From Megalobrama amblycephala (taxonomy: Eukaryota > Chordata > Actinopteri > Cypriniformes > Xenocyprididae): a stretch of 64,000 nt of DNA. The DNA lies in NCBI RefSeq assembly GCF_018812025.1, contig NC_063061.1, positions 82,501-146,500 of the forward strand, written 5' to 3'. Shown piece by piece: positions 45,501 to 57,500 of this stretch. The notes under the pieces are model-generated. The model saw only the letters and a program-made list of their open reading frames with translations. It was not told the origin of the DNA and made no database searches. The stretch's first letter is position 1. Every line of letters begins with the position of its first letter. The translations under genes and the position numbers were made by a program.

Positions 45501-48500
45501 AACCCCTGCTGTGACCACCAAAACAAACAAACAGTTAATCATATTTTCGGATTTATTAAAAAGACTTTCCTGCAACACACTGCAGCACAATAACCTAAGA
45601 TCGAAATGAAGTCGAAGCACACTTGGGAAGATAACCAAACCTTGACCTAAGCAAGGCTTTGACCATGCCGGGATCGAAATTCAGACAAGCAGGACTATCT
45701 GACAGTGATCGCTTTAAGAGAAGACAAGTCCAAAGCAAGACCAACTTAAGAGTCAGAATCTCATCTGAGGCACCAACGAGGACCTGTCAAAGCCTTCAAA
45801 ACCACGGACAAGTCCCAAGAAGGAATGCGTACCGCGGTGGAAAGGTTTCAACTGTCTCACTCCATGCATAAATCTAGAAATCATGGAATGCTTTCCCAAA
45901 GAACCTGCAGGAAATCATTCTTGCAGAAATACCAGCACTGAACCTACAGCACAGTGAACAGGAACTACATTGCGCTGCCTTCATTAAGCTGCAAAAAAGA
46001 TCATAGTAACACCTTGTAGTGGTTAAACGGATCATTGTTGATCCGTACAGACCAAGCCCCACGGTCCGGCACGCATGTGATTCGCGGATCAATTGCAAGT
46101 TTAACCGCAATAGAGTAAAAGGTTAGCATTTGAACGTGTTTTGTCTTACTAGTTTACACATTAAATAGATATAAAACCATTCCAGCGCTAGAAGAGGCAA
46201 AAGAGGATTTAATTTGGTATCACACACCATGCTGTTATCGGTGCGCACAAACACAGAGAGAGAGATGCGCGTTTCAGATAGCTCGCAAACTCCAAATTGA
46301 TTTCTCTTTCGCGTCCTCAATGCACTTAGATGGACACATACATGCATTATGTCAGTCAAAATACCCCTCTCGGCAAGTATTCTCATAAACACATTCGGTT
46401 ATGTCTTAATTGAACGAGGTGAGAATTCGGATGTGTATATCGGATGTGAGCGTGCGTCGGGTCTTACTCTTAAAGTGACAGCAACCTATATATACAGTAC
46501 AGTCCAAAAGTTTGGAACCACTAAGATTTTTAATGTTTTTAAAAGAAGTTTCGTCTGCTCACCAAGGCAACATTTAATTAATTAAAAATACAGTAAAAAA
46601 CAGTAATATTGTGAAATATTATTACAATTTAAAATAACTGAGTACTATTTAAATATATTTGACAAAGTAATTTATTCCTGTGATGCAAAGCTTAATTTTC
46701 AGCATCGTTACTCCAGTCTTCAGTGTCACATGATCCTTCAGAAATCATTCTAATATGCTGATTTGCTGCTCAATAAACATTTATGATTATTTTCAATGTT
46801 GAAAACAGTTGTGTACTTTTTTTTTTTTCAGGATTCCTTGATGAATAGAAAGTTCAAAAGAACAGCATTTATCTGAAATACAAAGCTTCTGTAGCATTAT
46901 ACACTACCGTTCAAAAGTTTGGGGTCAGTGAGAATTTTTATTTTTATTTTTTTGAAAAGAAATTAAAGAAATTAATACTTTTATTCAGCAAGGATGCATT
47001 AAATCAATCAAAAGTGGCAGTAAAGACATTTATAATGTTACAAAAGATTAGATTTCAGATAAACACTGTTCTTTTGAACTTTCTATTCATCAAATAATCC
47101 TGAAAAAAAATATTGTACACAAATATTTTGTACAATTGTACACATTAAATGTTTCTTGAGCAGCAGATCATCATATTAGAATGATTTCTGAAGGATCATG
47201 TGACACTGAAGACTGGAGTAACGATGCTGAAAATTCAGCTTTGATCACAGGAATAAATTACTGTGTGAAATATATTCAAATAGAAAACAGTTATTTTAAA
47301 TTGTAATAATATTTCACAATATTACTGTTTTTACTGTATTTTTAATTAAATAAATGTAGCCTTGGTGAGCAGACGAAACTTCTTTTAAAAACATTAAAAA
47401 TCTTAGTGGTTCCAAACTTTTGGACTGTACTGTACCTGCTGTCGTCTGTCATGTAAATCAAACAACAAAACACAGCTTTAACAAACATTAATCTATATTA
47501 CATTTGTACAGTGAACAGTGTCATTTTACATTTAATTATTACATTTCTGTAAATGAAAATTAATACTACAGTTAGACCTTATACTTTATTTGTAACTTTA
47601 GGTTGTATTTATCTATGCTTGTAATTGGTGTACAGTATTTGTTCTTTTTACAGTCTGTTCACTCGCCTTTAATAATGTATTAGTTAGGCTAGTAGTTTCT
47701 GCTGTGGTTTTGGAGTAGTTAAAGTGGGCTAAGTAATAAATGCAAAGTTTGTGCTGATCCGGAAAATGATCCGATCCGTGACTTAATAACCGTGATATGA
47801 TCCGAACTGTGAGTTTTGTGACCGCTAACACCTTGTGGATGGGGTTCTTGCATTTAAATTGTGTCTGCTAATTTATAAGATGATGAAAAGTGCTTGAATC
47901 TAACAAAGTGCTCTGTTCAGAGGCAAAACCCAAAATTTTCACATCTCTGGCCAGGGATACCAAATCCTTTCCCAAGCCAGAAAAAGCAGGTCCTTTCTGA
48001 CCAGAACTTCCCAATGAGGTTCCTCTAGTTCCTCATGAGAGCCGAGATCCAAGCTTGATATTGTGAAATGGAGCCATCAGCAGGAGGTGCACTCTATCCT
48101 ACCGGAGTAGAACTTCCAGAAGCAGGTGCACCGGCAGAAAGGCATAGAACTTGGCCCTGGACCAGTACTCCTTTTGAAACTACACAAACTGGATGCCCTT
48201 CATACACTAGCCCCAGACTATTAACAACATTCACATGTTGCTGTTTCTAAATCCCGATATCAGACCAACAACTGTCAGAATCAGCCAATCGTCAAAGGAA
48301 ATAGGAACCTGACAGCACTAAGTAAAATACCTTGTAAAAATCCGAGGAGCCAAAGCCAGACCAAGACAGAATGTTTCAGGGAGGAACACTGCTGACATGA
48401 CATATTACAAGTGGCCCAACATGCACTATGAGGGGCAGAGCCTGTTATAACCAAAACGTAGTAGTGTGAAGGAAGCAAAACAACACAAAAGTGCACAGGG

Positions 48501-51500
48501 GTTTGGAGTCAAAATCCAGATCCTAATCCAACAGAAATACTGAAACGAGAATTGAAGTGGTTTGCAAGAAACCCACCCAATATCACACAGTTTAAAGGAT
48601 TTCTGCATGGAGGTACAGGCAAAAACACAACTTTTCAGAGCACTGTAAAATGAGTAGAAAACAAAACATGCTGACAGGATGACACATTTTGTTGTTGCGG
48701 CATGACAAAACTCACCTGAATTAAAGGCTCTGTCCAAACCTTATTATCTAGTTTCAGACCTCGCACTTTGGACCTGTTACTGCTCATGGATCGATGTGCG
48801 CCTGCACAGGCCTCACAGATGACCACCAGCAGGTTCACCGATGCCCACTCTGGGTTGGCAGCACCACAGTCAGCGCAAACTTTATTACTCGGATTCGACC
48901 ACAGTCGATGTGCCACCTCACTGTAGGACAGCGCACTGCGAATAACGTCATTCAGATTCTCCAGCCACATGGTCGCCTCCTTAGCAGAGTCTGCAGAGAA
49001 ACTGAACAAACCACCCAACATTAAACAAAGCATGTAAAGCACAGAAAAGTGGTAATATAAAATTCTTCTTGCTTGCAAAAGGTGAGACTCACTTAAAGGT
49101 CCTGTACGGAGTGATGAGACTGAAGCTGTGACGCCCTGTCGACTTCACAGATGCTATATTCATAGACACAAACATCATGCCAAGACCTATATTGAAGTCC
49201 TGTTAATTCAAACAAATTCAATTTGTAAATTTTACAACTATAAATTACAGTCATTTGTTTAGGTTTGACATACAGTATGGAGGCAAGTTTTCAACACACT
49301 TTTAACTAGGCAGTTGTTGCTCCATGATGTTAAACAAGTTAGTTTGGGGTTAAAGTTTAATTCCTTTGAAATGATTTCCAACCATTATTTCATCAGTTTA
49401 TGATATTTTGTTATCCAGATTCAGCTACACAGTAATATGTAATGAGGTTACGCCATAAATAAACATAAACGTCATTTGAAAGACTGATATTATGTGCTCA
49501 GCAAATTAATTTAACAATATCCAATATTTTCTCAAATTATTTAATGAGATTACACTTGGAATCTTGTTTTGTGCTTGTTTTTTTTTTTTCTTTAAAACTT
49601 TCTTCATTTGAAATCTGTATTATTATACTCCATTTACTAACAGGCTCAAAACTAAAAGAAAACACAAGAAATGACAGAAAGCATTTTTGAATGATCTGCC
49701 AATGCTTTTATTATTTGTAAATGACAGAAATTTTGTGCAAACTCTCAAGTAATATGTAAGTGGTGATTTGCATTTTGTAAGTGTGATCGGTTGTCTTTCC
49801 CACGGCAATGGAGACGCGTTGAAATGAGGGTGTAAATGCTATCCGGCTAAACAATATCTGGTTTCATGTCTGGATTTTACTATCCAGATATGGAACGCAT
49901 GTCAATGCCAGGTTTAAAGATGTAATCACTCTAGTTTTCAACTCTAATCTCTTGAATTCTTCTGCAAAGGTTCACGCTAGTAAGCAATTATCCACACCTC
50001 TTTGCTGCTGTAAATCCAAAGGGAGTGTCCATAGATAGCAGTGTACACCTTTTTCCTTGGGTCTTTCATGACCAGAGGCCCGTGTTGTTTGGGTGCAGTG
50101 ACCGGTTCCTTCCCACGAGTGGCGTAGAGAGACACTAACCACCCCTCCTGCACAGCTACGACAAAACACATTCACAGGATAGAGCTGAAAGTAATGACCT
50201 TCAGAAACTTCAGAGTGCTAATATTAACACAGTGAACCAAACAGATTTAAGAAATGACTTGGTTTCACTGCACTATGTCCAGAGTTTCCAGTTCCCTATT
50301 ATACAGCTTACCCTCACTATGAGCCATGAATTCAAGGTGCTTCTTATGTAATGAGATGGAGAAGTGCCCGTGATCCTGCTTCCGTATGTTGGTGATGCTC
50401 GTTACGTGAAACACATATTCTGTGAACTTGTCCTGGAGCACATTGAACATGTGGTTAAATTGACAAATAGGTAGTGGCAATCAATTATTTATTCAGTATC
50501 AAAATATCATGCCATTATGAAACACAACTCACTGTGCGTTTTTTCCACAATGACATGAGATTCCCATCTAGAGTGGTCCACAGAACATTGTGTCTGCAAA
50601 ACAAAGTTGCCATTTGGTAAATTTACCACAAATCAAAATTCATTTATTTTCTTTGCACTTCTTTAGGGTACTTCTTTTTGCACTTCTTAACTGCAATCTT
50701 ATAATTGGGTGTCCAAAAAGCACTTTCACAACAAATGTGAATGTTGAGCACTAAGATTTTAAATAGAAACAATGAATTCCTATAGAACTATTCACACCAG
50801 GTTCAAACATTGGCCCAGTGATACCCCATGATTAACAAGTCATTTGCATAATATACACTTTTTCGCAAAGTGTTTGGTGTGAAAGGTAAAGCTTAATGCG
50901 CTGCAATTTAAGAAAACACATGCAAATAGAAAAAACACCAGTAATTTAAGAAAACATTTTCATCAGTTTGACAACACGTCTGCAGCAAATGCTCACAATG
51001 CAACCAAATACAGAAACACTCTGCAAATAGCATAGACCACAGTGGAAATGTTTCAAAGGACTGTGACTGGAACTGCTTATTGTTCAACGTCTACTCATCA
51101 GTGGTGTTGTTGATGACCTGAAAGCTGTTTTTTTTGTTTGTTTTTTTTTACATCCTGGTCATAACATTTCTGTATTTAGTTTCCATTGTGAGTATTTGCA
51201 GTGCGTTTCTGTATTTGGTTGCGTTGTGAGTGTTTGCAGTGTGTTTCTGTATTCAGTTTGCATTGTAAATATATGCAGTGCGTTTCTGCATTTAGCTTCC
51301 GTTGTATTTGCAATGCGTTTCTGTATTTACTTTGCATTGTATTCGTAGTGCGTTTCTGTAGTTAGTTTGCATTGTGAGTATTTGCAGTGTGTTTCTGTAA
51401 TTAATTTGCGTTGTGAGTATTTGTAGTGCGTTTCTGTAATTAATTTGCGTTGTGAGTATTTTCAGTGAGTTTCTGCATTTAGTTTCTGTTGTGAATATTT

Positions 51501-54500
51501 GCAGTGAGTTTCTGTATTTAGTTTGCGTTGTGAGTATTTGCAGTGCATTTCTGCATTTAGTTTGTGTTGTGAATATTTGCAGTGCGTTTCCGCATTTAGT
51601 TTGCATTGTGAGTATTTGCAGTGCGTTTCTGCATTTAGTTTGCGTTGTGAGTATTTGCAGTGCGTTTCTGCATTTAGTTTCCATTGTGAGTAATTGCAGT
51701 GCATTTCTGTATTTAGTTTGCATTGCGAGTATTTGCAGCGCCTTTCTGTTTTTGGTTGCCTTGTGAGCATTTTTAGTGCGTTTCTGTATTTAGTTTGCGT
51801 TGTGAATATTTGCAGTGCGTTTCTGCATTTAGTTTCTGTTGTGAATATTTGCAGTGCGTTTCTGCATTTAGTTTGCGTTGTGAGTATTTGCAGTGCGTTT
51901 CTGTAGTTAGTTTGCATTGTGAGTATTTGCAGTGTGTTTCTGTATTTGGTTGCGTTGTGAGTATTTGTAGTGCGTTTCTGTAATTAATTTGCGTTGTGAG
52001 TATTTGTAGTGCGTTTCTGTAATTAATTTGCGTTGTGAGTATTTTCAGTGAGTTTCTGCATTTAGTTTCTGTTGTGAATATTTGCAGTGAGTTTCTGTAT
52101 TTAGTTTGCGTTGTGAGTATTTGCAGTGCGTTTCTGCATTTACTTTGCGTTGTGAGTATTTGCAGTGCATTTCTGCATTTAGTTTGTGTTGTGAATATTT
52201 GCAGTGCGTTTCCGCATTTAGTTTGCTTTGTGAGAATTTGCAGTGCGTTTCTGCATTTACTTTGCGTTGTGAGTATTTGCAGTGCATTTCTGCATTTAGT
52301 TTGTGTTGTGAATATTTGCAGTGCGTTTCCGCATTTAGTTTGCTTTGTGAATATTTGCAGTGCGTTTCCGCATTTAGTTTGCATTGTGAGTATTTGCAGT
52401 GCGTTTCCGCATTTAGTTTGCGTTGTGAGTATTTGCAGTGCGTTTCTGCATTTAGTTTGCATTGCGAGTATTTGCAGCGCCTTTCTGTTTTTGGTTGCCT
52501 TGTGAGCATTTTTAGTGCGTTTCTGTATTTAGTTTGCGTTGTGAATATTTGCAGTGCGTTTCTGCATTTAGTTTGCGTTGTGAGTATTTGCAGTGCGTTT
52601 CTGCATTTACTTTGCGTTGTGAGTATTTGCAGTGCGTTTCTGCATTTACTTTGCGTTGTGAGTATTTGCAGTGCGTTTCTGCATTTAGTTTGCGTTGTGA
52701 ATATTTGCAGTGCGTTTCTGCATTTACTTTCCATTGTGAGTATTTGCAGTGTGATTCTGTATTTAGTTTGCATTGCGAGTATTTGTAGTGCATTTCTGTA
52801 TTTAGTTTGCTTTGCGTATTTGCAGTGTGTTTCTGCATTTACTTTCCATTGTGAGTATTTGCAGTGTGATTCTGTATTTAGTTTGCGTTGTGAATATTTG
52901 CAGTGCATTTCTGCATTTAGTTTGCGTTGTGAATATTTGCAGTGCGTTTCTGCATTTACTTTCCATTGTGAGTAATTGCAGTGCGTTTCTGTATTTAGTT
53001 TGCATTGCGAGTATTTGCAGTGCGTTTCTGCATTTAGTTTGCGTTGTATTTGCAGTGCGTTTCTGCATTTACTTTCCATTGTGAGTATTTGCAGTGTGAT
53101 TCTGTATTTAGTTTGCCTTGTGAATATTTGCAGTGCATTTCTGCATTTAGTTTGCGTTGTGAATATTTGCAGTGCGTTTCTGCATTTACTTTCCATTGTG
53201 AGTATTTGCAGTGCGTTTCTGCATTTAGTTTGCGTTGTGAGTATTTGCAGTGCGTTTCTGCATTTAGTTTGCGTTGTGAATATTTGCAGTGCGTTTCTGC
53301 ATTTACTTTCCATTGTGAGTATTTGCAGTGCGTTTCTGCATTTAGTTTGCGTTGTGAGTATTTGCAGTGCGTTTCTGCATTTACTTTCCATTGTGAGTAT
53401 TTGCGGCGCGTTTCTGCATTTAGTTTGCGTCGTGAGTATTTGCAGTGCCTTTCTGTATTTGGTTGCGTTGTGAGCATTTTTAGTGCGTTTCTGTATTTAG
53501 TTTCCATTTTGAGTGTTTTCAGTGCATGCATTGTGTGTATTTGCACTTTGTTTCTGTATTTAGTTTGCATTCGGAGTATTTGCAGCACATGTGTTGTCAA
53601 ACTGATGAATGTGTTTTATTAATTTGCTGGTATTTTTTTGTGTTTTGTTTTTTTTTTCAGTTGGAGCGAGTTGAGCTCTCTCAGCCACCGTAAAAAAGAT
53701 ACTTTTTTGTTTTAAATTTTTGTTTTGCAAAGATGTTTGATTATTTAGTAGTAATATTTTGTATTTAGTATTAATATAAAATTTCTTATTTAATTTAGCT
53801 GTTGAATAGCTGGTTATGGTATCTTTTCATGTGATTTCAGAGATTGTATAGAGCTAGTTACTTGCGTCCCTTCCATACGTCGAGCCAGCTGGATTGTGCC
53901 ACCGCACACTCACTGGTTCTCTGCTGTGGCCTTGTTAAACTCTGTGTCTTCCTGCTCACACGGATGGTTGCAGCCCTGCAGACCAAGAATTCAAGATATT
54001 TTAAGATCTTGCAAAAAACTATGCAATTAATAACGTCAAGTTTGTTTTACATTGGAGTTGGAAATGTGCTTAATGTCACAATGTCAAAATGTAATTTCTT
54101 ATTTGATTAGGGGTTAAATATGACATTGGCACATGACATTCAGTCATGAGACATAATCAGTAATCATACTGTACCGTGGTTTCTTGGGTTTGTCAAGTTT
54201 GATATGAAGGTTCTGTGATTTGGGAACTTGATGGATCACTTCACTGGTGACAAGTTCTGTTTGAGCATCCATCAACTCATCTGTGACACTACAAGGAAGA
54301 ATATAAACACATACGTAATCAAAGACAAATACGTTTTTGCCATTTTATAAACAAAATAAAAACACATTTGAGGGGGAAACAGTAATGATACATTACCTTG
54401 TCTTGTCCGAATTGTGGTGATCCTTACTGAGGTCATCATGTGATTTTGAGGAGTTTAGAGTCACAGTGGAATCATCAGAAGAAGTAGAGTCAGCAGTTCT

Positions 54501-57500
54501 CTCTGCATCCGGAACTGAACTGGGACTGACATCGAGTGATTCTGGCCATAGAATCGTTTCATTGCAGTTGGTTTCAACAGCTTGAAGATCAGGGGGTTCA
54601 GTGGTGGAATCCAACTGATTAGATGAATCATCACTAACCTCATTTTTGATATATGTTTCTACTGAGAAAGAAAAAAAATCATCAGCCCATCACCTTTTGC
54701 ACACTTTGTCTTGTTTGTGGCTGTGAGCAGTAGATGTAATTTTAAGCCATGGTGTCAAAGACCCAAAATATTATAAATATGAAAATTCTGTCATCTCACA
54801 CATTTATATCATTCCAAAGCCAAAAGAAGTAATGTTCAACCATTTTCACACAGCTCGTTTCTACACAAGTTCAGAGTAACCATGTCTGTCACGTTACAAA
54901 AGAAAAAAATGAAAGTAGAAAAATCACCATGAATCATATTCCAAGTCTTCTCAAGTCAATACAACAGATTTGTGTGATGTTATTATTCACTGATATTAAT
55001 GCTTTGAAATTTCTACTTCTACATATTCAAGACATGCAAGAACTGACAAGATTCTGTAACATTTGGTCCAGGTTTGTGTTTTGCTTGAGTAGGACTTTGT
55101 GTTTATTGCACTGTTCCTGGTTCAGTTTAGTCATGTTTCATTTGTCCCAGTTCATCTGTTGCCATGGTTTTTGATTTGCCCTCATGTGTTGCACCTGTGT
55201 CTATTTAATTATCTTTTTTAATCCCTAGTGTTTGCATGTGCGTTTATAGCCCTCAATTTCAGTTGTTTCTTGTCAGTTATTGTCTTCATTTGTTGGTTGT
55301 TTTGTTCATTTTTTATATCTGACATTTATTGGAAACCTGAGTATTTTGATTATTTTTGAATTTTGGATTAATAAAAGACTGCTGCACATAGATCCTGCTG
55401 GTTATTCATTCGTGCTGCAACCAGTGCTGACAGATGCATCTTGAAGCACAATAATGACATTTCTGTCTGTTCCTCACAAAGCTACTGCATGGGATGAGTC
55501 AAATTGATGACTTTCACACATTTCAAAAGGTATTTTTATTTCTTCATATTTTTTTCATCGTTTTTGGAGCTTCACAGCAGCTGGTCAACTACACTGAATG
55601 TAATCAATAGAGTATTGTCAACATTTGTCTTCATTGGTGTACCAAAAAAGTAATATGGGTTTTAAACAAAGTGACCCTTGTTAAAAAAAAAAGAAAAAGT
55701 GTGCTCAATTGTATTGAATGTGCATGTGTAGTGTACTTGATACATATACATGCAGATCATGGAATTAAAAGACACTTAAGTGTATAAACAGTACAATTTC
55801 ATGACTACGTATCTAAACACACTTAAGTACACAAAAAAAAAAAAAAAATATCAGGAAAAACAAAACCAGACAGAATGCAATGATTTGACCAACATTTTTT
55901 GGTCCCGGGTCTTCCACAGAGAATATGTACTTTCTTTTTTCTAATATTTAGACCACTTCTATTATTGAAATTCAGGATGTAAAGAGAGTTTCAAAAAGTG
56001 TTTATGAAAAACATTGCCTATACCCTACCTTTCAAATGGCTGACTCCCTGATCAGTGCCCTGACTACTGAACACGGCAGCTGACTGATACGCACCCATAA
56101 TGCAGCCATTTGAAACACAATTGTCAACGCAGTGGTTTTCAGCCCTGGGGACCCAAGGCTTTGAGCTTTTTGTATATCTCCCTAATTTAACACATCTGAT
56201 TCAGATCATCAGCTCGTTAGCAGAGAGCTTCATGAATTACTAATTACGTGTGTTACTGAATCAGGTATTCCATATGTTTTGGAGCCTATGAGAAAAACAG
56301 CTTATAAATCATACTAAATAATGTTTTTTGTTTGTTTGTTTTTAAATGCAGAACGTTTTCTGTGATGGGTAGGTTTAAGAGTAAGGTTAGGATAGAAAAT
56401 ACAGTTTGTACAGTATAAAAAATCATCTAAATCTTTGCATTATGTGTATTCTCCGGTCGTTGAGCGTACATCGGTTGTACACTCGTTATTGCAGTGCATT
56501 GTGGGATTGACTTGATAATGTCTGTCCCCTCAAATAATGCCCAGTTTTTAAGGGTACAGGGGCCTGATTTTGGACACAGCCCCATGCTGCGTCCCAATTC
56601 GCCTACTTATACGATGCCCTAAAAGTATGTACTCTTTCTGTGAACAAAAAGTACTTACTTTTGAGTGTGTAGCAAAAGAGTAGACAAGCTTTGGGACATT
56701 CTATCACGTCATACAATTGCATCTCTGTCGCATCCTGTCACCGTAAACTGGCCTGTCAATCATCTTACATCCTCCACATTTCATTTAGCTAATTTCCTAC
56801 TGCATCTGAGAGAAATGCAGTACCACGTTGATCTGCAGTCGCAGGTCTTTCACGTGGAGAACTCTCCTCATATTAATGCATAATGATGCATTTAAAAGTT
56901 AATAGCCAATCAGATATTTATAAAAGTCCACATTGGTATTTGCAGATGAAATATAACACAGATAACATATTTTCTATCAGGTTGAACTGATTATTAGTCA
57001 CTCAAACCTCTCATAGTCACACATATCCGCCATGTTTTGTAGTTTTTTAACACTTTTTACTCGTGTTTGTAGTTCTGAACTGAATCCTCATCCAACGCGC
57101 AATGGGTTGTGGGCAATATTAGCCTTTATAGTGTGCGCAGATCCACACTTCGTAAATCTACCGGAAATAGTAGACCATCCGGGGACTTTTGGCATACTCT
57201 TTTCAACATACTATGCTTTGGGACACACTTATTTTAATCTCACATACTATTTAGGATGGATAGTATGGACATTGGGACGCAGGGCCAGTATTCTGTTTCT
57301 GTTTCTTTTCTTCCCTGTGTTCCCGCTTCTTATCTTTCTCCTAGGTTACTGATTGTGTACCTATTTGTTTCCATGGTTACCTATGATTTGCACCTGTGTC
57401 TAGTTTAGTTTCCCTTGTGTATATATAGCTCTTAGTTTCTGTTGTCCCTTGTCGGTTCTCAACAATGTTTAATGTGTTGTGTGCATTTTTTTTCTCCTGA

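Larger units (their letters stand above)
45110..48430 (-). mobile_element. Second DIRS-type remnant, with hAT element inside
   Basis: 45120-45200 (gttccctatgcagggaacca, then cattccctttcatagg) resembles the DIRS end/complementary-region motif. A recombinase scrap lies at 45320-45480 and DIRS-like sequence continues beyond 47836. The hAT element 46017-47827 splits it. It lies in the ARAP intron between 43689 and 48716. Confidence 0.6.

Noticed and set aside
51292..53622. Many 60-450-codon ORFs on both strands
   Set aside because: Produced by the 39-bp minisatellite; no recognisable domain and all frames look alike.
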